Source: Umezawaea endophytica (GTDB lineage: Bacteria > Actinomycetota > Actinomycetes > Mycobacteriales > Pseudonocardiaceae). From it: a stretch of DNA of 64,000 bases. A program made the position numbers and the translations under genes. The notes under the pieces are model-generated. The model had not been told where the DNA came from. It searched no databases and saw only the letters and a list, made by a program, of their open reading frames with translations. Below are positions 49,765-58,580 of the stretch, piece by piece (the stretch's first letter is position 1; every line of letters starts with the position of its first letter). The stretch spans positions 1 to 64,000 of the forward strand of contig NZ_JANYMP010000006.1 in the NCBI RefSeq assembly GCF_025061645.1, written 5' to 3'.

Positions 49765-49907
49765 TCGGTGGCGGGGACGTCCGCCGCGGCGCGGCGAGAA
49801 CGTGCCCCGTGGGCGGACCGCGGGTCAACCGGCCGACGCCGCCGGAAGCAGGCCGTTAAGATCGGCGCACCGGTGTTCCGGGGGGATTTCGAAGGGGTGC
49901 GCGACGG

Positions 49908-50753
49908 ATGAGCCAGCCGAATACACCGCTGAGCGAGCAGGAGCAGCAGCAGCTCGTTCGGCAGATCGGGCGGGCGATGCTGCCCATGCTCCCGCAGGGG
50001 TGGCAGAAGGTGCGGGCCGAGTACCGGGCGGCCGGGCGGCACATCGAGGTCGACATGGCGGTGGCGGGCCCGGACGGGCAGTTGCAGCCGGTCCGACCTC
50101 CCATGGACGTGGTGACGTCGCTGGGCCAGTTGCGGGCGGGCATGCACTCGGCTGAACGGGGCACGTGGCTGACCGCGGTGTACGAGCTGGAAGCGCCCAG
50201 CGCTTTCACGGTGGACTTCAACTCCGAGGACGAGCCGGGGTGGCGCAACCCGCCGCCGCCGATCGGGTTGCAGGACGAGCTGCGGACGTTCCCGCGCGCC
50301 GACGTGCGGATCCCGAACTGGTGGCGGCACCGGATCGGGATGCCCCCGCTGGAAGCGCCGGTCGACACGCCGCCCGGTGGCGTCCCGGCGCCGCTGCGGA
50401 CGGCGCGGGTGTACGACGGGAAGGCGCCGAACGGGCGGCCGTTCGTGAACCGGCCGCCGGTGGACCCGCGGATGCGGGAGCAGTTGACGGCGTTCCTGGA
50501 GGGCGCGCCGGTCGTGCTGGCGGCGCGGAACCTGGACCTCGACGAGTTCTCGGTCGGTGAGCAGGACGTCCCGCTGAACTTCCGCACGGACGGCACGTGG
50601 ATCTGGGCGGGCGCGGTGCCGCACTACCTGCGCAAGTACGGGTTGCCGCCGGAGCCGGAGTTCGTCGCGCACATCGTGCGGCTGGGGTTCCAGCCGCCCG
50701 CCGTGGACGAGGCGACCAAGGAGGTCGCGGTCTCGCTGATCACCGGTCAGTGA
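49908..50753 (+). CDS. YezG-like/immunity-associated protein of unknown function
   Basis: 281 residues. The N-terminal half (LSEQEQQQLVRQIGRAMLPMLPQGWQKVRAEYRAAG, cut here at QQQLVRQIG and GWQKVRAEYR) resembles the YezG-type immunity fold; FTVDFNSEDEPGWRNPPPPIGLQDEL follows. The C-terminal part has VRIPNWWRHRIGMPP and FRTDGTWIWAGAVPHYLRKYGLPPEPEFVAHI, a repeated motif next to TNT/NAD glycohydrolase-type toxins and their partners. It may be a second immunity protein or an orphan cassette. The ATG start lies 143 bp after Imm49; no ribosome site stronger than GGGGGG is visible. Confidence 0.6.
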   Translation: MSQPNTPLSEQEQQQLVRQIGRAMLPMLPQGWQKVRAEYRAAGRHIEVDMAVAGPDGQLQPVRPPMDVVTSLGQLRAGMHSAERGTWLTAVYELEAPSAFTVDFNSEDEPGWRNPPPPIGLQDELRTFPRADVRIPNWWRHRIGMPPLEAPVDTPPGGVPAPLRTARVYDGKAPNGRPFVNRPPVDPRMREQLTAFLEGAPVVLAARNLDLDEFSVGEQDVPLNFRTDGTWIWAGAVPHYLRKYGLPPEPEFVAHIVRLGFQPPAVDEATKEVAVSLITGQ

Positions 50754-50902
50754 GCCGCCGTCCGTCCACTGAGGACTGACCATCGCGGGCGCCGGTCACC
50801 CCGGCGCCGCGACGGGCCTCCACCGGGTCGTTCTCCCGTGTTGCCGTTTCCCGCGGCGGTGCCACGATTGGGAGAGCGATGATCCGATCGGGGAGGCCCG
50901 CG

Positions 50903-51427
50903 ATGAGGGAAATGCTCGCCCGCCGCTGGTGGCTGTTCGCGCTGCGCGGTGGCTTCGCCATCCTGTTCGGCCTGCTGGCGCTGATCTGGCCGGGCCTCAC
51001 GCTGGTGGCGCTGGTCGTCCTGTGGGGCGCGTACACGCTGGTCGACGGCGCCACGGAGCTGTACCTGGCCGTCACGCACAAGGACTTCGCGCACGGCGTG
51101 CTCGGCGCGTTGGGCGTGGTCGCGGGCCTGGTCGCGCTGTTCTGGCCGGGCATCACCGCGCTGGTGCTGCTCGTGGTGATCGCCGTGTGGGCGATCGTCG
51201 GCGGGGTCCTGGAGATCGTCACGGCGGTCCGGCTGCGCAAGGTGATCGAGCACGAGCGGTTCCTCGCGCTGAGCGGCCTGCTGTCCGTCGTGCTCGGGAT
51301 CATCCTGCTGTCGACGCCGAGCACCGGCGCGCTCGCGCTGGTCGTCACGATCGGCGCGTTCGCGATCCTCTGGGGGATCGTGCTGGTGCTGCTCAGCCTC
51401 CGGCTGAAGAAGTCCGCAACGGCCTGA
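50903..51427 (+). CDS. HdeD/DUF308-family membrane protein
   Basis: 174 residues from ATG with GGGGAGG upstream. Six hydrophobic segments in three hairpins, with RRWWLFALRGGFAILFGLLALIWPG and LVVLWGAYTLVDGATEL typical of the HdeD acid-resistance membrane-protein family. Function in actinomycetes is not defined; stress or pH response is possible. Its end overlaps the convergent MptB gene by 35 bp. Confidence 0.87.
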   Translation: MREMLARRWWLFALRGGFAILFGLLALIWPGLTLVALVVLWGAYTLVDGATELYLAVTHKDFAHGVLGALGVVAGLVALFWPGITALVLLVVIAVWAIVGGVLEIVTAVRLRKVIEHERFLALSGLLSVVLGIILLSTPSTGALALVVTIGAFAILWGIVLVLLSLRLKKSATA

Positions 51428-52925
51428 GCCGCAGGTCGAGCGGGTCGGGCCGAGTGAGGGCCACGGTGGCGAGCGCCGAGACGGCGACGACGAACGCGAG
51501 GTAGAACCACGAGTACAGCCCCGTGTCGCCGTTGGGGAACGTCACCAGCAGCAGCACGCAGGAGAAGAACACCACCGCCCGCAGCCCGGTCAACGTCCAC
51601 GCCAACCCCGCCCCCAGCACCAGCGCCCAACTGAAGTACCACGGCAGGGTCGCGGGTGAGAGCAGCGCGACCGCGAGCATCGTCAACGCCGCGTGCCGGA
51701 TCGCGTTCGGCCCACCGTCCTCCGCCGCGCGCCACTGCCGCCAGGCGATGTAGATCAACAACAGTGACCCGGCACCGCGCGCCACGGTCATGAAGACACC
51801 GGGCTCCACCGACACGAACGCGTTGACCACGGTGAAGGCGAAATCACCCACCGCACTGGGCAGCGACAACCAGTTCACGATCGTCGAGGACGAACTCAGT
51901 GCCGGTATCCACCCCAGGTCGACCTTCGCCACGACCGTGCAGACGGCGAACACCGCCACGAACACCGCGAGACCGTTGCCGATCGCCCGACCGATCCGGG
52001 CCCGCTGCGTGCCGTCGAGCCGCGCGGCCCACACCAGCACCAGGAACGGCAACGCGATCACCGCCGTGGCCTTGATCGCCACCGCCAACGTCACCAACGC
52101 GATCCCGATCACGTGCCGCCGGTCCAACACCAGCAACACCCCGGCCGCCATCAACCCGACCATCAGGATGTCGTTGTGCCCACCACCGATCAGGTGGACC
52201 AGCATCAACGGGTTCGCCCCCGCCAACCACAGCGCCACCGCCGACCGCCCACCCAGGTGACGCGCCAGCCCCGGCAGCGACCAGCACAACAGCGCCAACC
52301 CGGCCGCCAGCACGAACCGCATCAGCACCACACCGCCGATGACGCTGCCGCTCGTCACCGACACGATGGCCTTGGCGATCAGGATGAACAGCGGCCCGTA
52401 CGGCGCGGGCGTGTTCTGCCACACCCAACTCACGTTGTCGCTCAACGGACTCGGCAACGCAGCCGGCCCCACCCGATACGGATCGAACCCGTGCAACGCC
52501 AACTGCCCCTGCGCCAAGTACGAGTACACGTCCTTCGAGAACAACGGCGGCGACAACAACAACGGCAACGTCCACGCCGCGATCGCGATCACCACCGCCG
52601 CACTGCCCACGTACCGGTTGCGCACCATCCGACCCAGCCGCACCCACGCCCAGATCACCAACCCCAGACCCGCGTACAGCACCGCCGTCGCCAGATCACG
52701 ACCGTGCCCGTACCGGACCCAGCTCAACGACGTGTCGGTCAACAACGGGTCCGTCTTGAGCACCGCGCCCGCGCCGGCACCACCGAGCGCGATCAGCGAG
52801 ACGCCGAGGACCCCGAGCAGGATCGTCCTGACCGGGATGCCGGTGGGCTCGGGCGGCGTGCTGACAGCAGCACGCGGCGCAAGGGGCACGGCGCTCGATC
52901 GGGGGAGGGACGGAGTTGAAGCCAT
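51393..52925 (-). CDS. mptB: polyprenol-phosphomannose alpha-1,6-mannosyltransferase (MptB-like)
   Basis: 510 residues, about 13 membrane segments. The first large loop has the GT-C signature LFSKDVYSYLAQGQLALHGFDPYRVGP and a WVWQNTPAPYGPLFILIAKAIV segment that I associate with MptB, which begins the alpha-1,6-mannan backbone of lipomannan/lipoarabinomannan-type lipoglycans from polyprenyl-phosphomannose. HLIGGGHNDILMVGLMAAG and LPWYFSWALVLG complete the family pattern. ATG start. It is 55 bp downstream of, and co-oriented with, a second GT-C mannosyltransferase, suggesting a lipoglycan pair. Confidence 0.85.
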   Translation of the reverse strand: MASTPSLPRSSAVPLAPRAAVSTPPEPTGIPVRTILLGVLGVSLIALGGAGAGAVLKTDPLLTDTSLSWVRYGHGRDLATAVLYAGLGLVIWAWVRLGRMVRNRYVGSAAVVIAIAAWTLPLLLSPPLFSKDVYSYLAQGQLALHGFDPYRVGPAALPSPLSDNVSWVWQNTPAPYGPLFILIAKAIVSVTSGSVIGGVVLMRFVLAAGLALLCWSLPGLARHLGGRSAVALWLAGANPLMLVHLIGGGHNDILMVGLMAAGVLLVLDRRHVIGIALVTLAVAIKATAVIALPFLVLVWAARLDGTQRARIGRAIGNGLAVFVAVFAVCTVVAKVDLGWIPALSSSSTIVNWLSLPSAVGDFAFTVVNAFVSVEPGVFMTVARGAGSLLLIYIAWRQWRAAEDGGPNAIRHAALTMLAVALLSPATLPWYFSWALVLGAGLAWTLTGLRAVVFFSCVLLLVTFPNGDTGLYSWFYLAFVVAVSALATVALTRPDPLDLRLRPLRTSSAGG

Positions 52926-52980
52926 CGCCGGTCATCGTCCCACACGGACCGCCCGCACCCCCGTGAGTCGGGGAAACGGG

Positions 52981-54180
52981 TCAGACGACCGCGGGTTTGG
53001 CCCGCCGGGCCAGCGCCAGCGCCACGACGACCGCGAGGCCGAACCAGACGTAGGCGTTGCCGATGACCTGCTGCCACCACGCCCAGTTCCGCTCGACGTC
53101 GTTGTCGTTGGGGAACAGCCAGTGCGGGCCGATCAGGAAGATGAGCACGCCCGGCACGGCGAACCACCAGAACTGGCGCACGTGGCGCAGGGCGGGCACG
53201 GCGAACAGCGTGAGCGCCGGGGCGATCCAGATCCAGTGGTGGCCCCACGACACCGGGGAGATCAGCAGGCCCGCGACCGCGACGACCAGGAACGCCGTCA
53301 CGTCGTCGTTCGCGCGGCGGGCCTTCGCGGCGGCGACCACGGCCAGGACGACGACCACCAGGCTCAGCAGCACCCAGGCCGCGACCTGCGGCGTGCCGTC
53401 CAGGCCCAGCCGGGCCACCAGACCGCGCAGCGACTGGTTGGCGGTGTAGGTCAGCCTGCCGACGCGGCCGGGGTCGAGCAGCGCGTGGAACCAGAACTGC
53501 CGGGCGTCGGTCGGCATGATCGCGAAGCCCACCGCGCCGAACACCAGGAACGACACGAACGCCGTGACCGCGGGCCGCCACTGCTTCGCGGCGAGGAAGA
53601 ACAGCACGAACACCGCGGGCGTCAGCTTGATCGCCGCCGCCAGGCCGATGAGCGCGCCGCGCGGGTACCGGGTGCGCGCGAGCAGGCAGTCCAGCAGCAC
53701 GAGGACCGCCAGCAGCAGGTTGATCTGGCCGAACGACAGCGTCTCGCGCACCGGGTCGAAGACCGAGCTGACGACGGCGGCGCCCAGGCCGTAGCGGATG
53801 GCCAGCGGACCACGACCGCACACCCGGACCGCGGCGATCAGGCAGAGCGCCGTGAGCGCGGCGAGGTTCAGCAGCGCGATGGCGAAGATCGCCACCGGCA
53901 GCGGGACCGCGGCCAGCGGGCTGAACAGCACCACCGCGATCGGCGGGTAGGTGAACGGCAGGTCGGGGCCGCCCATCGCGGACCCGAAGTGGTCGATGTA
54001 GATCGGCAGGCCTTCGAGCCACGCGCCACCGCCGTTGCGGTACACGCGGAGGTCGAGCGACCAGTCGTGCGGCCGCAGCATCACGTAGACCAGCGTCCCG
54101 ACCATCACCACGAGCCACGCCGCGACGACCGCGAGCGTCGGCTTGTCCGACCGGACCGAGTACCCGGCATCCGCCACCAT
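52981..54180 (-). CDS. GT87-family membrane mannosyltransferase (PimE-like)
   Basis: 399 residues, about ten membrane segments. DUF2029/GT87 features: SLDLRVYRNGGGAWLEGLPIY near residue 45, PFTYPPIAVVLFSPLAAVP, SFGQINLLLAVLVLLDCLL, LLISPVSWGHHWIWIAPALTL. The Asp in DLRVYR is the catalytic position in PimE and relatives. These enzymes add mannose from polyprenyl-phosphomannose to PIM or lipoglycan on the outer face of the membrane. ATG at 54180; the longer upstream extension is basic and not conserved. First of the two-gene lipoglycan unit with MptB. Confidence 0.85.
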   Translation of the reverse strand: MVADAGYSVRSDKPTLAVVAAWLVVMVGTLVYVMLRPHDWSLDLRVYRNGGGAWLEGLPIYIDHFGSAMGGPDLPFTYPPIAVVLFSPLAAVPLPVAIFAIALLNLAALTALCLIAAVRVCGRGPLAIRYGLGAAVVSSVFDPVRETLSFGQINLLLAVLVLLDCLLARTRYPRGALIGLAAAIKLTPAVFVLFFLAAKQWRPAVTAFVSFLVFGAVGFAIMPTDARQFWFHALLDPGRVGRLTYTANQSLRGLVARLGLDGTPQVAAWVLLSLVVVVLAVVAAAKARRANDDVTAFLVVAVAGLLISPVSWGHHWIWIAPALTLFAVPALRHVRQFWWFAVPGVLIFLIGPHWLFPNDNDVERNWAWWQQVIGNAYVWFGLAVVVALALARRAKPAVV

Positions 54181-54309
54181 CGAACAACCACCCCCGCACC
54201 GCCGAGCGCGCCGAGTGACGCGGACCGAATGGTAGCCGGCCCCCGATGAGGGCCAACTCACGACCTTCGGCTAGTGCCGGACCTCCCACGCTTACGTAGT
54301 GTGGTGAGT

Positions 54310-54388
54310 TGTGCGCGCACAGTGGAACATTCCGACCAATTTTCCCGATCGGGCGCACAAAGGCGCACGCGCGGGATACTCTGTGCGC
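54310..54388 (+). promoter_or_regulatory. TGTGCGC repeat cluster at the toxin-antitoxin promoter
   Basis: TGTGCGCGCACA at 54310-54321 is a perfect 12-bp palindrome. Further half-sites are GCGCACAA at 54353-54360, GCGCAC near 54363 and TGTGCGC at 54382-54388, touching the antitoxin ATG. A -10-like GATACT at 54375-54380 lies eight bases before the ATG at 54389, so the mRNA may be leaderless. The layout suits autorepression by the antitoxin or toxin-antitoxin complex. Confidence 0.55.
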
Positions 54389-54973
54389 ATGAGTCCTGCG
54401 CTGGAGACGGTGCTGGCCAAGGCCGGCCTACAGGTCACGCCCTCCAAGTTCCTCTCGCTGGTCGAAGAGGCCGCCAAGCGGCTCGCACCTCCCCACCCGG
54501 AGCCCGCGAGCTACTTCACGCCGGACCAGCGCGACGTGCTGACCGAGGTGGGCCTGGACCTCGGTCCGCTCACCGCGGCGGACGCACAACCAAGAGCGCG
54601 CACGGTCGTCGCGCTGGCCGTGCTCCGCGACTCCGCCCTCACCGTCGCCGAGGCCGCCCACCAGTTGCAGGTCGACACCAGCCGCATCCGCCACCGCCTG
54701 GGCGTCGGCAGACTCGTCGGTTGGAAGGACAAGGGAAGCTGGCGCCTCCCCGCCTGGCAGTTCGCGGGCACCGGCGTCCTCCCCGGCCTGGAATCCGTGC
54801 TGGCCACGGTCGCTCAAGACCAGCCAGCACTGGTGGTGGCCGCCTTCATGACCACCGCCCAGGAAGACCTGCTGGTGGACGGCACCCCGACCACCCCGCG
54901 CGAATGGCTACTGGCAGGCGGCGACCCCCGCCGCGTGGCTGACCTGGCGGGCATGCTCGGCACCCCCGTCTAG
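54389..54973 (+). CDS. Xre/MbcA/ParS-type antitoxin
   Basis: 194 residues. The centre contains an HTH segment (LTVAEAAHQLQVDTSRIRHRLG, residues about 95-116). The C-terminal MbcA/ParS/Xre toxin-binding domain ends DLLVDGTPTTPREWLLAGGDPRRVADLAG, the hallmark of antitoxins that bind RES-domain toxins. It should repress its own operon and neutralise the downstream RES protein, 29 bp later on the same strand. ATG start with no ribosome site, matching a leaderless message. The frame continues upstream to 54311, but without a conserved sequence. Confidence 0.9.
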   Translation: MSPALETVLAKAGLQVTPSKFLSLVEEAAKRLAPPHPEPASYFTPDQRDVLTEVGLDLGPLTAADAQPRARTVVALAVLRDSALTVAEAAHQLQVDTSRIRHRLGVGRLVGWKDKGSWRLPAWQFAGTGVLPGLESVLATVAQDQPALVVAAFMTTAQEDLLVDGTPTTPREWLLAGGDPRRVADLAGMLGTPV

Positions 54974-55002
54974 CCCCACGTCCCCTAGCCACCAGGATCC
55001 GC

Positions 55003-55659
55003 ATGTCACGGCTCCCCCAGCCGCCTGCTCCCGCCGTTCTCCAGGCGATACTGCGCCGAACGGAAGACGTCGTGGCAGTACACCGAGCAACCCGCCTGGT
55101 GCGCGTATTCACAGCAAAAGGGCAACACCCCCAACGCTGGAACACGTTCCGCTACACAGGCCCCCTGCCCCACGCCAGGTTCGACACACAACCCCCAACA
55201 GCAGACGGCACACCAGCAGTAGCGCAAGAACACGGCGTCCTGTACTTCGGCCTAACGGTACGAACCAGCGTCGCAGAAGTCTTCCAGGCAACCTCAGTAG
55301 TAGACAGACGAACAAGAAGCCCATTCCTGGTAGCACTAAGACCAAGAAGAACACTACGACTACTAGACCTAACCGGCCTATGGCCAACAAGAGTAGGCGC
55401 ATCACAAGAACTAAGCAGCGGCCCAAAACACCTAACCCAGGCCTGGGCAAGAGCAATCCGCGCAGCCCACCCAGAACTAGACGGCCTCTGGTACCGCTCA
55501 TCAATGGACTCAGGCGACCCAGCAGTATGCCTATGGGACCCACCAGGAGCAACCTGCCTACCAGCAGCACCAGACGTACTACTACCACTGGACCACCCAG
55601 GCCTAGACCTACCACTGGCCAGGGTGTGCGAAGAACTCAACTACACACTTCTAGGCTAA
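55003..55659 (+). CDS. RES-domain toxin (NAD+-degrading, MbcT/ParT-type)
   Basis: 218 residues. The RES signature residues are visible: Arg in FRYTGPLPHARFD, Glu in SVAEVFQATSVVD and Ser in YRSSMDSGDPAVCLWD. MbcT and related toxins phosphorolyse or hydrolyse NAD+ and stop growth when the antitoxin is lost. It directly follows the matching antitoxin gene. Codon use is odd for this genome: many A-ending codons (CTA, GTA, GCA, ACA, AGA), mostly from about 55180 on, unlike the flanking genes. That suggests recent acquisition or selection on mRNA structure or translation rate. ATG start. Confidence 0.9.
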   Translation: MSRLPQPPAPAVLQAILRRTEDVVAVHRATRLVRVFTAKGQHPQRWNTFRYTGPLPHARFDTQPPTADGTPAVAQEHGVLYFGLTVRTSVAEVFQATSVVDRRTRSPFLVALRPRRTLRLLDLTGLWPTRVGASQELSSGPKHLTQAWARAIRAAHPELDGLWYRSSMDSGDPAVCLWDPPGATCLPAAPDVLLPLDHPGLDLPLARVCEELNYTLLG

Positions 55660-55731
55660 CAATCAAACACGACCACAAAACAGCAGACGCCCCCCAAAAA
55701 AACCACCCCACCAAGCCGCGGCCCTAAAACC

Positions 55732-55849
55732 GTGGCCGATTTTACTTGGGGGATTCGACCCTTAAACTTTCGCCGGGCGGCAGCTTCACCCTCCGCCCTA
55801 AGTGCCCGGCGAAGGGTCGAATCTAGGGGCCCCAAGTCAAATCGGCCAC
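55732..55849. repeat. 118-bp imperfect inverted repeat between convergent genes
   Basis: Outer arms: GTGGCCGATTTTACTTGGGG (55732-55751) against 55830-55849, one mismatch. Next: GATTCGACCCTT (55752-55763) against AAGGGTCGAATC (55812-55823). Inner: CGCCGGGC (55771-55778) with GCCCGGCG (55804-55811), and GGGCGG with CCGCCC around the loop. The arms are unequal by a few bases (CTAGGGGCC inserted on the right side). It fills the gap after the RES gene. It could act as a terminator, but size and layering suggest a palindromic repeat or a small non-autonomous element. Confidence 0.7.
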
Positions 55850-55922
55850 ACCACGCTGGAACGCGCACCCGCCGAGCCGATTGCGCCGGAACCCGCAGCC
55901 GCCCCCAAGAACGACCACAAGC

Positions 55923-56495
55923 TCAATTCTTCCTCCGCCGCACAGCGGCCGTACTCCTCCTCCGAGGCGCGGACAAGAACCGCGCATACCTCACCTCGGG
56001 CAACTCCTGCTCCCCCAGCTCATACCGGTGCACGACACCATCATGCCGCCACCCATGAGCCTCATAAAACTCCCGACTGGGCAAATTATCCTGAAAAACC
56101 CACAAAACAGCATACCGAAACCCATGCTCGATCAAATGCCGAACAGCAGCCTCATGCACCTCATGCCCAGCCCCGGTCCCCAAAAACCGAGGATCAGCAT
56201 AAATAGCCGTCATCTCCCCGGTATTCAGATCAGGATGCGCGTCCCCGACCTCCCGCACGGCGTCAACCGCGCAGTAAGCCCCGATCACCCCATCCTCACC
56301 CACCGACACGAACACGGCCGACGGCTCCGGCAGGGCAAGGACACGCGTCCACCCAGGCAACCTGCTCTCGGGCAGCATCCGGTCCAGCACGGGGTCGGCG
56401 ACGATGCCCCGGTACGCGTGCTGCCAGGCGGCCACGTTGATCCTGGCGATCTCCGTGGCGTCCTCCGGGCGCGCCGTCCGGACGGTCCACTGCAT
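55923..56495 (-). CDS. GNAT-family N-acetyltransferase
   Basis: 190 residues. WTVRTARPEDATEIARINVAAWQHAYRGIV is the typical GNAT opening (shown by RPEDATEIARI and WQHAYRGIV); EMTAIYADPRFLGTGAGHEVHEAAVRHL carries the acetyl-CoA loop (R/Q-x-x-G-x-G/A in the form RFLGTGAGHE); the C-terminus has REFYEAHGWRHDG. A basic tail (PRRRSTAAVRRRKN) ends the protein. The substrate is unknown; relatives acetylate antibiotics, amines or protein N-termini. Its 3' half, from 55923 to about 56330, has lower G+C than neighbours. Confidence 0.87.
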   Translation of the reverse strand: MQWTVRTARPEDATEIARINVAAWQHAYRGIVADPVLDRMLPESRLPGWTRVLALPEPSAVFVSVGEDGVIGAYCAVDAVREVGDAHPDLNTGEMTAIYADPRFLGTGAGHEVHEAAVRHLIEHGFRYAVLWVFQDNLPSREFYEAHGWRHDGVVHRYELGEQELPEVRYARFLSAPRRRSTAAVRRRKN

Positions 56496-56583
56496 GGAGG
56501 CAGCGTGCCGCACTGACGCCGTTATCGCTAGCCATTGAGATATCCCGCCCACCACTCAGGACGGGAATCCCGCGGCGGACCGC

Positions 56584-58506
56584 TCACCCCAGGTGCCTGG
56601 ACCACCACTCCAGCACCGCGTCGAAGCGCTGGTGGCGGTGCCGGGGCTTCCCGGAGCGGGTCAGCTCGTGGCCCTCGCCGGGGAAGACCAGCATCTCCGC
56701 GTCCACGCCGTTGCGCTTCAGCGCGACGAACATCCGCTGCGCCTGCTCGAGCGGGCAGCGCCAGTCGTGCTCCGAGTGCACGACGGCGAACGGCATCGAG
56801 ATCTTCTCCGCGTACGTCAGCGGACTCATGGCGTGCTGCTTCGCCGGGTCCGCGCCGCAGTACGCGTCGACGAAGAACCAGCCGATGTCGGACGACCCGC
56901 CGAACGAGTCCCACGCGTTGACGGCCCGCTCGCTCCACCCGGCGCGGAAGCGCTCACCGTGGTGCGCGGCCAGCCAACTGGTCATGAACCCGCCGTACGA
57001 GCCGCCCATGACGCCCACCCGGTCGGCGTCGAGTTCCGGGCGCTCCAGCGCGGCGTCCAGTACCGCCAGGACGTCGTCCACGTCCACCGTGCCGAACGCG
57101 CCGACCACGGTCTGCCCGTGCTCCTGCCCGTACCCCGCCGACCCGCGCGGGTTCGGCAGGACGACGGCGTAACCCGCGCTCGCGTACACTTGGGCTTCGT
57201 CGAAGAACCCGTGACCGTGGTACATGAACGGTCCGCCGTGCACGGCGAGCAGGACCGGGTGCGGACCTTCGCCCTCCGGCAGCACCAGGAAGCCGTGCAC
57301 CGGGTAGCCGTCGGGCGCGGTGCCGGTCAGCTCCACCGACGGGTGCACCCCGGCCTCCCGCACCGGCCCGGCGAAGTCGGTCAGCACACCGCTGCCGAGC
57401 AGCTCGACCTCGCCGGGGTTGTCCGAAGTGGACACCACGGCCGCGATCCGGTCGCCGTGCACGCCGAACGCCTTGACCTCGGCGTTCTCCCCGGTCAGGA
57501 CCTCCAGGTCCGCCAGTACCGCACCGGACGCGTCCAACGGCACCCGACGCAGCTCGACGGCACCTCGGTTGCGCACCGCGACGACCACACCGGACTCGGT
57601 CGGGACCGCCGTGCCCGCCGCGCGCTCGCAGTCGACGGTCTCCACGTCCGTGAGCCTGCGCAGCCCCGCCGCCGAGTGCGCCCAGAGCCCCAGGTTCCGG
57701 GCCACCGAGTGGATGCCCGTGTACTCGCCGCCGTAGAAGTAGAGCGTGCCGTCCGGGCCGTGCACGGGGAGCACGGCGTTGCCCTCGGTGCGCACCAGCA
57801 GCTCGGGCTCGCCGCCGTCGGTCGACACGGAGAACAGGTCGCTGTGCAGGGTTTCGGGGGTGCCGAAGTCGCGGTCGGCGACGAACACGACGCGGGCGCC
57901 GTCCGGCGTCCAGGTGGGCTCGGCGACGGCGAACCGGCCGTCGGTCAGCTCGACCGGCTTCGCCTCGGGGTCGAGGGCGTCCAGGACGTGCAGCCGCGGT
58001 TCGCGGTCGCCGAGGAAGCCGATGTCGTCCACGCGGTAGTCGAGCCGGGTGATGCGGCGCGGCGCTTCGGCGTCCGGGGTCGGGGCGTCCTCGCCCTCGA
58101 CGGCCGTCGTGCCGTAGCGGCCGGGCTCGGGGACGTGCGCGGTGAACGCGATCCGCCGCGAGTCCGGGGCCCAAACGGGCACGCCCGCGCCCAGCGGCAG
58201 GTCGGTGACGCGGCGCGGTTCGCCGCCGCCGGTGGGCAGCACGTGCACCTGCGGTGCAGCGGCCTTGCCGGTGCCGGAGCTGCGCAGGAACGCCACCCAG
58301 CGGCCGTCCGGTGAGACTCGGGGGGCGAAGTCGCGGTCGCCCCACGTCCAGCGGACGGGGTCGCCGCCGTCGAGCGGGACGCGGTGCAGGCCGCCCCGGT
58401 AGGCGTTCGCGGCCAGGTCAGGGCTCGTCACGGTGACCAGGAGCAGGTCGCCGTGCAGCGCGAGCGGGCCGGGCACGGACAGCAGTTTCAGGTCATCGGG
58501 GCGCAC
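56584..58506 (-). CDS. S9-family prolyl oligopeptidase-like peptidase
   Basis: About 640 residues from the GTG at 58506; a longer frame begins at a GTG at 58545. The N-terminal 370 residues are a beta-propeller (repeated PDGRWVAFLRSSGTG and PDGARVVFVADRD blades). The C-terminal hydrolase has GGSYGGFMTSWLAAHH (nucleophilic Ser), VVHSEHDWRCPLEQAQ (Asp) and FPGEGHELTRSGKPRHR (His), as in acylaminoacyl peptidase/DPP-like S9C enzymes. It should cleave short peptides in the cytoplasm; no signal peptide. On the minus strand TAAGAAT (58528-58534) could be the -10 of a promoter that starts close to the GTG. Divergent from the amidohydrolase. Confidence 0.92.
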   Translation of the reverse strand: MRPDDLKLLSVPGPLALHGDLLLVTVTSPDLAANAYRGGLHRVPLDGGDPVRWTWGDRDFAPRVSPDGRWVAFLRSSGTGKAAAPQVHVLPTGGGEPRRVTDLPLGAGVPVWAPDSRRIAFTAHVPEPGRYGTTAVEGEDAPTPDAEAPRRITRLDYRVDDIGFLGDREPRLHVLDALDPEAKPVELTDGRFAVAEPTWTPDGARVVFVADRDFGTPETLHSDLFSVSTDGGEPELLVRTEGNAVLPVHGPDGTLYFYGGEYTGIHSVARNLGLWAHSAAGLRRLTDVETVDCERAAGTAVPTESGVVVAVRNRGAVELRRVPLDASGAVLADLEVLTGENAEVKAFGVHGDRIAAVVSTSDNPGEVELLGSGVLTDFAGPVREAGVHPSVELTGTAPDGYPVHGFLVLPEGEGPHPVLLAVHGGPFMYHGHGFFDEAQVYASAGYAVVLPNPRGSAGYGQEHGQTVVGAFGTVDVDDVLAVLDAALERPELDADRVGVMGGSYGGFMTSWLAAHHGERFRAGWSERAVNAWDSFGGSSDIGWFFVDAYCGADPAKQHAMSPLTYAEKISMPFAVVHSEHDWRCPLEQAQRMFVALKRNGVDAEMLVFPGEGHELTRSGKPRHRHQRFDAVLEWWSRHLG

Positions 58507-58580
58507 GATGGAGCACGTTACCGCACTATTCTTAGCAAGCCTCACGAGATTTATTGACGATCACACAGGATTGCGGTGCC

